A stretch of DNA of 61,057 bases from Sediminibacterium sp. (GCA_007280515.1 QYPL01000023.1:1-61057); one strand, 5' to 3'; counted from the first letter of the stretch, positions 26,960 through 37,600 are shown. Translations and numbers: made by a program. The notes: a model not told the origin generated them from the sequence alone.

Positions 26960-28768
26960 ATGGAAAAAGAGCAGTTTAAGGAAATTCAGTCTAGTATACC
27001 CCAAGAACCAGGGATCTATCAATATTTTGATGGAAGGGGGGCTTTATTATATGTAGGCAAGGCTAAAAACATACGAAAAAGGGTGAGTTCCTATTTCTTA
27101 TCCGCCCAAGAAAATCAGAAAACAATTGAATTAGTAGAAAAAATCAAAGACATCCAATTTACCATTGTGAATTCAGAGCATGATGCATTTATACTGGAAA
27201 ATGAACTCATTAAAAACTATCAGCCCAAGTATAATATTAATTTAAAGGACGATAAAACCTACCCTTATATTATTATCAAAAACGAGTCCTTCCCTAGGGT
27301 ATATATTACAAGAAGAAAAATAAAAGATGGCTCCACTTATATAGGCCCTTTTACGCATGCACTAGCGGTAAGGGAATTAATGAACCATATTAAACAAACT
27401 ATTCCCTTAAGAACCTGTACCCTTCCGCTTACTAAAAAAAATATTGAATTAGGTAAGTTTAAAGTTTGTTTAGAATATCATTTGGGAAACTGTTTGGGAC
27501 CTTGTCAAAATTTTCAATCAGCAATAGACTACAATGAATCCATAGAGCAGGTGCAAAATTTATTGAAAGGTAATATCAAACCCGTCATTCAAACTTTGCA
27601 AACAAAAATGCAAGAGCAGGCCACTGCTATGCAATTTGAAAAAGCAGGATTGACCAAAAGAAAAATAGAAGAACTAGAAACCTACCAAATTAAATCGGTG
27701 GTTTATACAAAACATCAACACCCCATAGATGTTTTTAGTATTGCCCATAATGAAGACCAAGCCTATGTGAGTTATTTAATGGTGCAAGAAGGTAGAATTA
27801 TACAAACACATATATTGCCTTTAACAGTGCCACTAGAAGAAAACAAAGAAACTATTTTGTCCTTTGCTATACATTATTTCAGAACGAATCTTAGCTCTGA
27901 GGCCAAAGAGATTATTCTGCCCCTTGAATTGGAAGATACTTTACCAGGCGTAAAATATACCATTCCCTTACAAGGAGATAAAGAACAACTTTTAGCCTTA
28001 TCTCAAAAAAATGCCGACTATGCTTTAAAGGATTGGGAATATAAACAAAAACTAGTGCAAGTCAACCCTATCCAAGATGATACAGTTTTACAAGAACTTA
28101 AGGATCAATTACATCTTGGTGCACTGCCTATTCATATAGAATGTTTTGATAACTCAAATATACAAGGAGCCTTTCCTGTATCGGCCATGATTTGTTTTAA
28201 AAATGGGCAGCCTAGTAAATCAGATTACCGTAAATTTAATATCAAGACAGTAGTGGGTATTAATGATTTTGCCAGCATGAAGGAATCGGTGTATAGAAGG
28301 TATAAATCGGTAATAGAAAAAAAGCAGGCTCTTCCTCAGCTTATAATAATAGATGGTGGTAAGGGGCAGTTAAATGCCGCTATTGAAGCTTTAATAGAGT
28401 TAGGTATTCAACAGCAGGTCACCACCGTTGGACTTGCTAAAAATTTAGAAGAAATTTTCTTTGTAGGAGACAAGGATTCCCTAAAATTAAACTGGCAGTC
28501 CGACGCGCACCGACTCATTAGAAATATAAGGGATGAAGTACACCGCTTTGGTATACAATTTCATAGAAGCAAGAGGTCTAAAGGGGCGCTTGAAAACAGC
28601 TTGGATCAAATTGAAGGCATTGGACCTAAAACCAAAGATTTGTTATTGATTTATTTTAAATCGGTACAGAAAATAAAAGAAGCTAAGCTTGAATTGCTTT
28701 CAGAAATTATAGGCCCTAGTAAAGCTCAAATACTAAAGACCGCATTTGAAAAAAGAGAGCTTGAATAA
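26960..28768 (+). CDS. uvrC: Excinuclease ABC subunit C
   Basis: UvrC (602 residues) makes the 3' and 5' cuts in nucleotide excision repair. Domain order: GIY-YIG nuclease (about 15-95, PGIYQYFDGRGALLYVGKAKN), a Cys-rich insert (CLEYHLGNCLGPC), UVR helices (about 205-240), the RNase H-like 5' nuclease (ECFDNSNIQG, IIDGGKGQLNAA, DEVHRFGIQFHR), and helix-hairpin-helix repeats at the end (LDQIEGIGPKTK). All catalytic motifs are intact. It converges on gldN with 21 bases between stops. Confidence 0.97.
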   Translation: MEKEQFKEIQSSIPQEPGIYQYFDGRGALLYVGKAKNIRKRVSSYFLSAQENQKTIELVEKIKDIQFTIVNSEHDAFILENELIKNYQPKYNINLKDDKTYPYIIIKNESFPRVYITRRKIKDGSTYIGPFTHALAVRELMNHIKQTIPLRTCTLPLTKKNIELGKFKVCLEYHLGNCLGPCQNFQSAIDYNESIEQVQNLLKGNIKPVIQTLQTKMQEQATAMQFEKAGLTKRKIEELETYQIKSVVYTKHQHPIDVFSIAHNEDQAYVSYLMVQEGRIIQTHILPLTVPLEENKETILSFAIHYFRTNLSSEAKEIILPLELEDTLPGVKYTIPLQGDKEQLLALSQKNADYALKDWEYKQKLVQVNPIQDDTVLQELKDQLHLGALPIHIECFDNSNIQGAFPVSAMICFKNGQPSKSDYRKFNIKTVVGINDFASMKESVYRRYKSVIEKKQALPQLIIIDGGKGQLNAAIEALIELGIQQQVTTVGLAKNLEEIFFVGDKDSLKLNWQSDAHRLIRNIRDEVHRFGIQFHRSKRSKGALENSLDQIEGIGPKTKDLLLIYFKSVQKIKEAKLELLSEIIGPSKAQILKTAFEKRELE

Positions 28769-28789
28769 TAAAGGATTAATAAGCGCGGA

Positions 28790-29842
28790 TTAATACACCC
28801 ATCTGTCTTGCTCGTAATCGAAAATTCTTTGTCTAATCTTCTCCCCTTCTAACAATCTTTTAGTAGGATCTTTATACAAAGCATTCAACATTTTATCATT
28901 GTAATTGTCTAGTGTAGACTTTACAACGTATCCATTAAAGTATCTGCTTTCAAAAAGTTCTTCCCAAGTAATTCTATTTGAAATATTTTTAGGATTATAT
29001 ACTTGGTTCTTAGCAAGTGTAGCTCTTAATTCTGGATAGTAAATCCAAAATAAGGTACGTTTAATAGGCTTATTATTAATGACAATGGTAGCCACAGGCG
29101 CAATACCAATAATTCTGCAATACATTCTGCTAGTTCTATTATCAAAGATGAATTGCTCTTTTAACCTAAATGTATAAATGGAATCTGGATTAGGCGCTAG
29201 TTTGGTATTGTAAATAATACTTGTATCAAATACATTGGGATTATTAATATTTTGTACTAACTGCGTATCTAAACTTCCTTTCAACATAGCATTCACTTCG
29301 TCCACACTTAATGGTTTGGTAAAACGGTCGTCTCCTCCTTCTGCTGAAAAAGGTACGACACCGTCTTTTTCAATAGCTCTTAATAAAAGAGCAAAAAAAC
29401 GTTGGTCCCCATTATCATCATAAGCTTGGTAAATAAAAGGGCGATTAATTTTTTCTCTGCCATCTACTTCTTCCCAAACAAACTCACTAAACAAGGCGTC
29501 CTCTTCTCTTAAATTTTCATAAGCCATGGGTGTTCTTTGTTGAATGGCTTTTTTTGTATTATTCTCGGAAAAGAATCCATAATTCGGTCTTAAACTTCTT
29601 TTGTTATTCGCATTAAATCCACCCACCATAGTGGTGTCAATTGTTTTAGTCGATTTTATATTGGAATCAATGACCACTTTCGATACGGCCACTGTAGCTG
29701 CAGGTACATCGACCGTTTTAGTGGCCACTGTGTCTTTAGCAGCAGGTGCCCCTTTTTTCTTGTAATTAAACTGAGCATTAGCAGTACCTACTATGCTAAA
29801 CGCTAACACTAATAGGCAACTATGGAATATTAATTTTTTCAT
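28790..29842 (-). CDS. gldN: Type IX secretion / gliding protein GldN
   Basis: GldN (350 residues) is the periplasmic T9SS component that, with GldK, builds the ring under the outer membrane. It has a signal peptide (KLIFHSCLLVLAFSIVGTANAQ), a low-complexity segment (about 25-75), then the conserved domain starting near LRPNYGFFSENN. Features such as NREEDALFSEFVWEEVDGREKINRPF (read in parts) and RLLEGEKIRQRIFDYEQDRWVY at the C-terminus are typical. It is the last gene of gldKLMN, with no gldO paralogue after it. Confidence 0.94.
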   Translation of the reverse strand: MKKLIFHSCLLVLAFSIVGTANAQFNYKKKGAPAAKDTVATKTVDVPAATVAVSKVVIDSNIKSTKTIDTTMVGGFNANNKRSLRPNYGFFSENNTKKAIQQRTPMAYENLREEDALFSEFVWEEVDGREKINRPFIYQAYDDNGDQRFFALLLRAIEKDGVVPFSAEGGDDRFTKPLSVDEVNAMLKGSLDTQLVQNINNPNVFDTSIIYNTKLAPNPDSIYTFRLKEQFIFDNRTSRMYCRIIGIAPVATIVINNKPIKRTLFWIYYPELRATLAKNQVYNPKNISNRITWEELFESRYFNGYVVKSTLDNYNDKMLNALYKDPTKRLLEGEKIRQRIFDYEQDRWVY

Positions 29843-29896
29843 GTCTTATATTTTTCTACTTTTTTTACAAAATTCAGCAATATTTTTTCTGCTTAA

Positions 29897-31444
29897 TTAT
29901 TGTAAGATAAAAGTAATGGTTTGATCTAATTTCCTAGTGCCTCCTCCTGGCTCTGTTACTTTAATTTCACCAATAGTCACCGTGGTGCCTGGTTGACATC
30001 TTCTAATTAAAGATTGTGCGCCACCTGCAAAAGCAGCTCCATTGACTTCGGCTACTTCAGGTTCGTCAAAACCTTTTCCAGTTGCAATGACAATAAATGA
30101 AACTACATTAAATTTAATACCCTCAAATACAAAGTCTCTTAGATCTGCAATGACCCCTTGTTGAACTCTAAATTTATTAGCAGTCATATTGCCTCCTGCA
30201 CTTCCACCAATAATTGCAATCGGATCTGGAACACGCTTAACGGGTATATTAATTTTTTGAGATAATTTACCATCATTCACATTCACCATTAAATTGCCAA
30301 GTTGCGTACACTTCACTATATATTGTCCAGCGCCCGCTTTACTAACGGTTGCACCTGTTCCTTCTACTGTTACATTTATTTTTTCAGCGCCGCCCCCGCC
30401 TGTTACACTTAATGGATTATCTAAGCCTTTATAAAATACTCTTGTTTTATCTGTTGATACCACCAAACCAGCAGGTGTACCTACTGTATACTTTACATCC
30501 TTCTCTACAATAGAGGTTTCTCCATTAGGCTTTAAAAAAGAAATTCTTACTCTTTTTGAATTAATCCCTGGCGCACCAGCTGTTGATTTATAAATAGCAG
30601 AACCATCGGCAGTAATAGGTAAGTTCACACCATCTATTGAAATAGAGGGTTTTGCTGCGCTACTAAAAGCACCCACCCCTGCAGTAATCACTAATTCCTC
30701 TCCTTGCATTAAGTATTGAGAATTAGAAGCAGCAAAGGCATTGAACTGATCATAAATTAATTCTACTTCTCCAATTTCTTTATGGCAGTATTCAGCTACT
30801 TGTGCTTCACTATTACGAATATCGTTTTGAAACTTAGTTAAGATAGTAATAGCTGCTACACTAGGCGTCATGTGAAAGTAAGCATAGGCCCAATCATCTT
30901 TACCGGCAATACTTGAAGTAGCAGGAATAGATAAGTCTAATGGTAAATTAGGAATCACTTCTTTGGCAATTGCAGGATCAATAGCAGATAAATCGGCTTT
31001 AAATTGAACTAATTTATTATAAAGTTCCTTTCCTTTTGAATCGCCTGCTTTATTATTCAAGAACAACCTTGAAGTGGCATCTAAATCATCTTCTTTATAT
31101 TCCTCCTTACCGTTTTTTGTTTTCAACCCTGACTCTACTTTTAAAGCATGCTTCAATGATTCTACATAAGTATAGACTGCGTCAGCAAAGGCATGTGCTT
31201 TTTCTGCTTTAGGCGCCCATATTGCAGCTTTTTCTGCCGATTTTGGATCCGACATTTTTGCCTTCAAAGATTTATAAATATCTGCGTTTTTTCTCTCTAT
31301 AATATTACTTGCACTATTTAAACTTTGCTCGATTGTTTTAAATGCATTGAGAATTTCACTAGATACATTTAATGCCAACAACGCAGTTAACACTATATAC
31401 ATAATGTTTATCATCTTCTGCCTTGGCTCCTTAGGTAATGACAT
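29897..31444 (-). CDS. gldM: Type IX secretion motor protein GldM
   Basis: GldM (515 residues) is an inner-membrane protein whose single helix pairs with GldL to form the proton-driven motor; its large periplasmic part reaches the GldKN ring. The start SLPKEPRQKMINIMYIVLTALLALNVSSEIL is diagnostic, with the membrane helix at about 10-28. The rest is a helical domain (about 35-220) followed by beta-rich domains with repeats of Gly and Val. It is 40 bases after gldL and 54 before gldN. Confidence 0.96.
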   Translation of the reverse strand: MSLPKEPRQKMINIMYIVLTALLALNVSSEILNAFKTIEQSLNSASNIIERKNADIYKSLKAKMSDPKSAEKAAIWAPKAEKAHAFADAVYTYVESLKHALKVESGLKTKNGKEEYKEDDLDATSRLFLNNKAGDSKGKELYNKLVQFKADLSAIDPAIAKEVIPNLPLDLSIPATSSIAGKDDWAYAYFHMTPSVAAITILTKFQNDIRNSEAQVAEYCHKEIGEVELIYDQFNAFAASNSQYLMQGEELVITAGVGAFSSAAKPSISIDGVNLPITADGSAIYKSTAGAPGINSKRVRISFLKPNGETSIVEKDVKYTVGTPAGLVVSTDKTRVFYKGLDNPLSVTGGGGAEKINVTVEGTGATVSKAGAGQYIVKCTQLGNLMVNVNDGKLSQKINIPVKRVPDPIAIIGGSAGGNMTANKFRVQQGVIADLRDFVFEGIKFNVVSFIVIATGKGFDEPEVAEVNGAAFAGGAQSLIRRCQPGTTVTIGEIKVTEPGGGTRKLDQTITFILQ

Positions 31445-31484
31445 GTATACTAGATTTTAAAAAATGAATATTTGAATAATTGAA

Positions 31485-32168
31485 TTAACGTCCTTGCATG
31501 GCAATAATCATATTACCATACACTTTGTTTAATTGAGTAAGGTTGTCAGCTAATAATGCAATTTGCTCTTTAGCTCTAATAGCATCTTCTGCAGAGCTTG
31601 ACATAGCATTAGAAGCTTCAGTCAACTTAGCATAATAGGTATTCATAGCTTCCATGCTTTTACTCATCATAGCAAATTGTTCATTTAAGTTTTTAACGCC
31701 ATCGGTAGCCGATGCAAAACTTCCTAAATTACTGGAAACAACTCCTGCCGCATCTTTGATAGAACTTAAAGCAATGGCTGCATCCTTGGTATTATGTGTA
31801 AAATCTTTACTCGCTTTTGACATATCTGCTAAATCACCCAAATACATAGCAGTGTCATTTAAGCGCTGAAAACTATTGCTTAATTTTTCAAAAGCAGCGC
31901 CGTCTAATTTGGCTGCTTCCAAATGCGCCATGACAGAATCTACTGCACCTGCTTGTGGAGCATGCGTTGCATCCCCGACTTCTGGCGGTGGCAAGAAAGC
32001 ATAGATAGTAAAAATTACGGCTTCTGTAATAAAACCAACTATTAAAGCATAATCGGCCCATGCTAGATGTAAGATTTTTGCCAATGTAGCTATAATAACT
32101 ACCGCAGCTCCTAAAGAGAAAACTACGTTAATGATCTTATTGGTTTTGGGAGAAATGGAATTTGACAT
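31485..32168 (-). CDS. gldL: Type IX secretion motor protein GldL
   Basis: GldL (227 residues) has two close membrane helices (about 10-28 and 36-55) that carry the proton path for the motor. The segment TNKIINVVFSLGAAVVIIATLAKILHLAWADYALIVGFITEAVIFTIYAFLPP, read in parts, is characteristic, including the membrane Glu in FITEAVIF. The remaining cytoplasmic part is helical with a coiled-coil character (AEDAIRAKEQIALLADNLTQLN). It lies between gldM and gldK; an AT-rich repeat fills the 82 bases before gldK's stop. Confidence 0.95.
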   Translation of the reverse strand: MSNSISPKTNKIINVVFSLGAAVVIIATLAKILHLAWADYALIVGFITEAVIFTIYAFLPPPEVGDATHAPQAGAVDSVMAHLEAAKLDGAAFEKLSNSFQRLNDTAMYLGDLADMSKASKDFTHNTKDAAIALSSIKDAAGVVSSNLGSFASATDGVKNLNEQFAMMSKSMEAMNTYYAKLTEASNAMSSSAEDAIRAKEQIALLADNLTQLNKVYGNMIIAMQGR

Positions 32169-32213
32169 TTGAAAAATTTATAAATTTTATAGGATACTAT
32201 TTAATTCGAAATG

Positions 32214-32241
32214 ATGATTATAAAATAATGATTATAATTAG
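32214..32241. repeat. 14-base imperfect tandem repeat between gldL and gldK
   Basis: The ten bases atgattataa recur with a 14-base period (32214 and 32228), in the short gap between gldL and gldK. A third partial copy (aaatgattttt) follows. Confidence 0.6.
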
Positions 32242-32250
32242 AAATGATTT

Positions 32251-33519
32251 TTAATTAATTCTGGGTGCCATTGATAATACACATCTAAACCCAATATAAG
32301 ATTTAGCGGTGTCTTGGTATTCATAATTTCTAGTACTTACCTGAATATTGTAAGCGATATCTTTCCAAGAACCTCCTCTTACTACTTTTCTTTTCATAGA
32401 ATTAGGATCATCGTCCTTTGCATTGTATTGTAAATCCGGGCTAAAATCTCCCATAAAATTATATCCACCTTCATAATATACCGAGCTTGTCCATTCAGCT
32501 ACATTACCTGCCATATCAAATAATCTAAAACCATTTTCTGGAAAAGATTGGACTTTAGTGGTATAAATATTGTCGTTCTTCGCATCTGATCCAAAATAAT
32601 CACCTCTTCCTGGTTTAAAATTAGCGAGCAATCTTCCTTCCTTAGTTCTTGTATAAGGAGAACCCCATGGATACATATTATTTGTTTTGGAATTGCCTCT
32701 TGCAGCATATTCCCACTCTGCCTCTGTGGGTAAACGATAAATACCATCAATTTTTTCGTCTTTCTTATTCCCTTTGTCTAAATAAAAATTACTATTATTA
32801 GTTCTCCAATGACAGAAAGCAACAGCTTGCTTCCAAGTAACCCCTACCACCGGATATTCGTTATAAGATGGGTGTGAAAAGTATAAACGTGTAAAAGGTT
32901 CGTTATAAGAATAAGAAAAATCTCTCATCCATACAAGTGAATCGGGATAAACGGCTTCTGTTTGAGAAACTAGAAAATTACTCAAAGGTTGCTCTAATCC
33001 TTTAGAAGCTTTTGCAGCTGCTCTTAAATCGACATAAGAATACCTATAAATTAATTTAGTAGGATCTATTTCCACTTTACCCTGAATGCGATTATCGGGA
33101 CTTAACAATAGTTCATTTAATTTTTCTATAACTGCCTTACTATTAGTATTAATTTTTAAGGCTCTATTCCAATCCACTTTCACTGTATCTTCTGCTTGAT
33201 TCACGCCACCTCCATATACGGCTAAATATTTAAGAGAATCGGATACATATTTTACAAATTTGCGATATTGTTGATTGGTTACTTCCGTACGGTCCATCCA
33301 AAAACCTGAAATAGACACTAATTTTTTTCTATTGACCATGGCCATATCAATCTGCTCGTCGCTAGGTCCCATATAAAAAGATCCTCCTGGTATTGAAATC
33401 ATGTTAGGGTCGGAACGAAACTTAGTAGGTTTAAATGATAATATACTGATAGAACCTAGTATAATTATAACTAATACCAATGGCAGTTTGCATGGTAGTT
33501 TTTTCAATCTTGTAATCAT
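32251..33519 (-). CDS. gldK: Type IX secretion / gliding protein GldK
   Basis: GldK (422 residues) builds the outer-membrane-associated ring with GldN. It carries a formylglycine-generating-enzyme/sulfatase-modifying-factor-like domain (about 40-415), with MISIPGGSFYMG, GFWMDRTEVTNQQYRKFVKY, YPVVGVTWKQAVAFCHW, YRLPTEAEWEYAARG and VVRGGSWKD visible. Most homologues are lipoproteins, but here the N-terminal hydrophobic segment (about 14-31) is not followed by any cysteine; the only early Cys (residue 10) precedes it. So this GldK may be membrane-anchored or soluble and not lipidated. It is the first gene of gldKLMN. Confidence 0.92.
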   Translation of the reverse strand: MITRLKKLPCKLPLVLVIIILGSISILSFKPTKFRSDPNMISIPGGSFYMGPSDEQIDMAMVNRKKLVSISGFWMDRTEVTNQQYRKFVKYVSDSLKYLAVYGGGVNQAEDTVKVDWNRALKINTNSKAVIEKLNELLLSPDNRIQGKVEIDPTKLIYRYSYVDLRAAAKASKGLEQPLSNFLVSQTEAVYPDSLVWMRDFSYSYNEPFTRLYFSHPSYNEYPVVGVTWKQAVAFCHWRTNNSNFYLDKGNKKDEKIDGIYRLPTEAEWEYAARGNSKTNNMYPWGSPYTRTKEGRLLANFKPGRGDYFGSDAKNDNIYTTKVQSFPENGFRLFDMAGNVAEWTSSVYYEGGYNFMGDFSPDLQYNAKDDDPNSMKRKVVRGGSWKDIAYNIQVSTRNYEYQDTAKSYIGFRCVLSMAPRIN

Positions 33520-33665
33520 ATTTTATTTTTACCGGTTCTTATCTCCTAAAGAACGAATTTTTTTCGATAAAATTTCATTTTTAACAAAAAAATTAGGACT
33601 TTTTTTTAGCAGAAAGTATTGATTCTCACTGCATAAATAGGAAATGCAAATTAAAACATTAGTTG

Positions 33666-35729
33666 TTAGACTTTTGCTAAAAATTCGATTAAACTGGGTA
33701 CAGGCGGATAGCATGTTTTATTCTTACATATAAAGTACTGATTATCATTACTTTTTTTCGAAAATGACATGGGTATACTAGAGAAATTTCTAGGTATAAA
33801 AAGAAGCATTTTCAGAGGTAAAAACCTAGAAATTAGTTTTTCAATATCTGTTCTTACGCTTGGCCCCACTGCCACCAAAGATTGATACCCTTCGGCCATG
33901 ACTGAAAAACTTTGAGCCCAGTAGCTATAGGCCGATGGATATTGCAATATCAGTTTACGCATCGACCTTATCATTTGTTCCGCCTGACTGGTCCATTGGT
34001 CGTTTTCAAAAAGAGTACCTAAATAATATAAGCTCAAACATATCATTGAATTGCCACTTGGTTGAGCCCCATCATAGGTTTCTTTTTTTCTTACAATAAT
34101 ATCTTTTTGATAGTCTGGGGTGTAATAATAAAAAAGTCCATCTTCTGCTATAAAATGCGCTTGCACATAGTGCATCCAATTATTTGCTTTTTCTACATAA
34201 GTAATGTCGCCCGTAATTTCTTGCAAATGAATATAAGCTTGAATTAAACTTGCATAATCATCTAAAAATGCAAAAGATTTATTAACCCCCTTGGTATTTG
34301 TATGATAAAAGTAATTTTCTTTTTCATTCCACATATTTTCTTCTATCCAGCTCATTGTATCTATAGCCTTTTGCTTATACGCTACATTGCCTAATGCTTC
34401 ATAGGCTTTACAAAGCCCTACTATCATTAAATTATTCCAAGATAAAATTATTTTATAATCAAGCGCTGGTCTTATTTTTTTAGCCCTTGCTTCCAAGAGT
34501 GTTGCCCTTGCTTTTTCAAAATCATCTTGCATGCCTAGCTCCAGCTGGTCCACAGTCCATAAAATATTGGTATGCTCCCAATTACCCGCTTCTGTTATTT
34601 GATAATAGGTACAGAAATTTTCAAAGATGGCAGGATCTAATAATGTTTTTATTTCAGCATAAGACCAAGTATAAAATTTACCTTCTACTCCTTCACTGTC
34701 TGCATCAAGGGCTGCATAGTAGGCGCCTTGCTCATTACATAATTCACTGTGTAAAAAATGTATAGTTTGCTCTATCACTTTTTTATAAGACTGCTTCTGC
34801 GTGATTTGATAAGCCTCTGCTATCACACCCATTAATAAAGCATTGTCATATAACATTTTTTCAAAGTGGGGCGCCTGCCACTGTGAGTCGGTACTATACC
34901 TTGCGAAACCTCCTGCTAAATGATCATAAATGCCACCTTGTATCATTTTATCAATAGAACGAATGGCATGTATTAAGGAGGCTTCATGCTTATTCAAATA
35001 ATAATTTCTAAAAAGCATTTGCAAAACAAAGGTTTGAGGAAACTTAGGTGCATTACCAAATCCACCCCACTGGGTATCGGCCTGTTGTAAAATTCGCCCA
35101 GCAATAATGTCAATCTCTTCCTTAGTTGCCAGCGGTTCTTCACTATTATCTACAACGCCTGTTGTATTATCGCCTGAAGTAATAACTGTAGTCGCTTTCA
35201 CAGGTACAACAACATTTCTTACAATATGTTGGGTGAGTTCATTTGCTTGCTCTACCATCTTATCATAATTATTTTCAAATGCATTTTTGACGCCCTGTAA
35301 AACATCCATCCAAGAAGCTCTTTGCGGCATGGCTACAGGCGGAAAATAAGTGCCTCCATAAAATGGTTTTCCATTAGGTAATAAAAAAATATTTAAAGGC
35401 CAGCCCCCTGAGCCTGTCATGGCTTGTAAGGCGTCCATATAAATATGATCTATATCGGGCCTTTCTTCTCTATCTACTTTAATACAAATAAAATGAGCAT
35501 TCATAAAGGCAGCCACTGTCTCCGATTCAAAACTTTCTCTTTCCATGACATGACACCAATGGCAGGCTGCGTAGCCAATACTTAATAAAATGGGCTGATT
35601 TTTTTCAATCGCTAAAGCCAACGCCTTTTCAGACCAAGGTTCCCAATGAACTGGATTATGTGCGTGTTGCAATAAATAAGGGCTGGTCTCGTGTATAAGA
35701 CTATTGGTGTGCTTTGGACTTACATTCAT
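33666..35729 (-). CDS. YyaL/SSP411-like thioredoxin-domain protein (DUF255)
   Basis: This 687-residue cytoplasmic protein has an N-terminal thioredoxin-fold DUF255 domain, with the conserved start [17 protein letters not shown] and the C56-x-x-C59 site in AACHWCHVM. The rest is an alpha/alpha-toroid glycosidase-like region (about 210-600), with [14 protein letters not shown] and [17 protein letters not shown]. The family is B. subtilis YyaL / human SPATA20; its function is unproven. It lies 15 bases from hemD and may share its transcript. Confidence 0.9.
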   Translation of the reverse strand: MNVSPKHTNSLIHETSPYLLQHAHNPVHWEPWSEKALALAIEKNQPILLSIGYAACHWCHVMERESFESETVAAFMNAHFICIKVDREERPDIDHIYMDALQAMTGSGGWPLNIFLLPNGKPFYGGTYFPPVAMPQRASWMDVLQGVKNAFENNYDKMVEQANELTQHIVRNVVVPVKATTVITSGDNTTGVVDNSEEPLATKEEIDIIAGRILQQADTQWGGFGNAPKFPQTFVLQMLFRNYYLNKHEASLIHAIRSIDKMIQGGIYDHLAGGFARYSTDSQWQAPHFEKMLYDNALLMGVIAEAYQITQKQSYKKVIEQTIHFLHSELCNEQGAYYAALDADSEGVEGKFYTWSYAEIKTLLDPAIFENFCTYYQITEAGNWEHTNILWTVDQLELGMQDDFEKARATLLEARAKKIRPALDYKIILSWNNLMIVGLCKAYEALGNVAYKQKAIDTMSWIEENMWNEKENYFYHTNTKGVNKSFAFLDDYASLIQAYIHLQEITGDITYVEKANNWMHYVQAHFIAEDGLFYYYTPDYQKDIIVRKKETYDGAQPSGNSMICLSLYYLGTLFENDQWTSQAEQMIRSMRKLILQYPSAYSYWAQSFSVMAEGYQSLVAVGPSVRTDIEKLISRFLPLKMLLFIPRNFSSIPMSFSKKSNDNQYFICKNKTCYPPVPSLIEFLAKV

Positions 35730-35744
35730 TTGAATGCAATTTAT

Positions 35745-36506
35745 TTATTTCTTTTTACTATTAGAGCAAAGAAATTGTTCCAAGCCTGCAATCATACTAG
35801 GTGTTTGGGGACTAGGTACTTTAATATGCAATTCAAGTCCTGCCTCTTCCACTGCTTTGCAGGTACTAGAACCAAATGCCCCAATGGCTGTTCCATTTTG
35901 TTTAAACTTAGGCATATTCTGAAACAAGCTTTTTAAACCACTTGGCGTGAATAAACAAATTACATCAAAACTATGTTCATCAAATACTTTTTTAATATCA
36001 CTAAACTCTGTTCTGTACATATAGCCCAAATTGAATTTGCATTCATGGTCTTTTAACCAATTCACAATTTCATTGTCTTGTTGGTTTTCGCTACATACAT
36101 ATAAGAAGTTTTCATTGGCCTTATGTTTATTTAAAACATCGAATAATTTTTTATTAGTTCCGTCTGCACCAAAAAATACTTTTCTTTTACGATACATGAT
36201 AAATTTCTGCAAATAAAGTGCTACCGACTCGGTAACACAGAAATATTTTGTATCCTGATTGATACTTACTTTTAATTCATCGCAGGTTCTAAAAAAATGG
36301 TCAATAGCATGTTTACTAGTGAATACAACTGCTGTAAAAACAGCTATGTCTATTTTATTTTTTCTAAAATCTTTGGCAGCAATGGGCACTAACTGAATCA
36401 AGGGATGAAAGTGAAGCGATACTTTATGCTTTTTTTCCAAATCGAAATAAGGCGATTTTTCGCTTTCTGGACGTGCTTGCGAAATAAGTATTTTTTTTAT
36501 AGCCAT
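35745..36506 (-). CDS. hemD: Uroporphyrinogen-III synthase
   Basis: HemD (253 residues from this start) closes hydroxymethylbilane to uroporphyrinogen III in heme and B12 synthesis. The family is divergent in sequence. Supporting features are the start MAIKKILISQARPESEKSPY, the mid-strand FTSKHAIDHFF, the linker hinge, and the C-terminal FTPSGLKSLFQNMPKF and GTAIGAFGSSTCKAVEEAGLELHI. I use the ATG at 36506, since an upstream ATG at 36539 would overlap the DUF4271 gene; the shorter start leaves 16 bases. hemW is divergent nearby, fitting a heme-related cluster. Confidence 0.85.
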   Translation of the reverse strand: MAIKKILISQARPESEKSPYFDLEKKHKVSLHFHPLIQLVPIAAKDFRKNKIDIAVFTAVVFTSKHAIDHFFRTCDELKVSINQDTKYFCVTESVALYLQKFIMYRKRKVFFGADGTNKKLFDVLNKHKANENFLYVCSENQQDNEIVNWLKDHECKFNLGYMYRTEFSDIKKVFDEHSFDVICLFTPSGLKSLFQNMPKFKQNGTAIGAFGSSTCKAVEEAGLELHIKVPSPQTPSMIAGLEQFLCSNSKKK

Positions 36507-36522
36507 TTTTATAATTCTACTA

Positions 36523-37554
36523 TTAATAAGTTCCGCCAAAATACTGCAGTACCAGTTTGTACAAAATCATAAGTGGCAGTATTTCGAATGCACAAAGGTA
36601 AAGAAAAAAATGAAAGGAGGATATATGTAATTTGTTTCTTACAGAGGTAAGAGAAAATAAATATCGATATAGAAAAAGTAGTACAGAAAGGCCTCCAGCC
36701 CCTATAATAGCCGCTGGAAAATAAATGGGCTTTGCAAATGCTAATATAAGAATAAAGGGCAACAGCAGTATGCCTAGTACCTTATTAATCATAAACACTA
36801 CGAAAACATAGGTCTTTACTAATTCTTTCGTACTAAATATAGCACCCGCTATTTCTAAACAAATATATTTACCAAGGTATAAGCTTGTAAAAAAAAGACA
36901 TAAATAAAAGTACACGAGCCAAAAAGAAATAGGCAATAAGTGCCTATCATAAATAAGCAAGGCAGCCATTAAAGAAAAGCTTAAAATAAAACATAAATTC
37001 AAAAGTAAAGAAGCAAAATTATTATTCAGTAGTTGTTCTCTATTTTGTATCATGCGCATTGAGGACTGGCTAAATTGACTAAATAATTTTTGAAAATATT
37101 GCGGATACATATTATTCACAAACCCATAAATAAGTATCATACCCACCAATAAATAAAATAAGGCATCTTTATCTGATAACGCGTAACGCTGTTCAATTTT
37201 ATAAATTATTTGAGCAGCTCTATTATTAAGTGCATTTTGAGAATATAATTTAAAGGCATTTCTTTTATTACTATAATACGCTTTATACGTTTTTATATTA
37301 TTCAGTAGGGTATCTCTTTTCGCCTCTAATTGTTCTTGCATAAACCAAGCATCTGTCTTTAGATAGCTGCTGGGTAGTACTGGAATATGTTTTATCATCA
37401 AGCTGTCTTTTTTAACCAAAGAATCCAGGCCCATTTGACTGGTATCTTTAACGGATAAAGCAATTGAATTTTGCGCATAGACAGTTAGACAGAGCATGCA
37501 AGCTACTAGCGTACACACTAGTATAAAAAAAGCTTTATGGAGATTTAAAATCAT
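36523..37554 (-). CDS. DUF4271 membrane protein
   Basis: This 343-residue protein has an N-terminal signal or membrane helix (about 5-25), a short hydrophilic region, then at least five membrane helices from about residue 130 to the end. It matches the Bacteroidota DUF4271 family often found next to hemD. No catalytic motif is visible. Its -7 box ends 6 bases before the ATG, suggesting a nearly leaderless mRNA. hemD follows on the same strand; their joint transcription suggests a link with heme synthesis, which is inference. Confidence 0.8.
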   Translation of the reverse strand: MILNLHKAFFILVCTLVACMLCLTVYAQNSIALSVKDTSQMGLDSLVKKDSLMIKHIPVLPSSYLKTDAWFMQEQLEAKRDTLLNNIKTYKAYYSNKRNAFKLYSQNALNNRAAQIIYKIEQRYALSDKDALFYLLVGMILIYGFVNNMYPQYFQKLFSQFSQSSMRMIQNREQLLNNNFASLLLNLCFILSFSLMAALLIYDRHLLPISFWLVYFYLCLFFTSLYLGKYICLEIAGAIFSTKELVKTYVFVVFMINKVLGILLLPFILILAFAKPIYFPAAIIGAGGLSVLLFLYRYLFSLTSVRNKLHISSFHFFLYLCAFEILPLMILYKLVLQYFGGTY

Positions 37555-37560
37555 CTACTG

Positions 37561-37568
37561 CAAAAATA
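37561..37568 (-). promoter_or_regulatory. -7 box directly before the DUF4271 gene
   Basis: Minus-strand TATTTTTG, an exact TAnnTTTG match, ends 6 bases before the ATG. Together with the hemW box 33 bases away on the other strand it forms a compact divergent promoter. Confidence 0.55.
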
Positions 37569-37600
37569 AGTATCCTGATGCATAATTAGTAACTAATAAC

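Noticed and set aside
35734..35936. Plus-strand small open frames between the YyaL-type gene and hemD
   Set aside because: They overlap the hemD coding sequence entirely on the other strand and show no start context or family resemblance.
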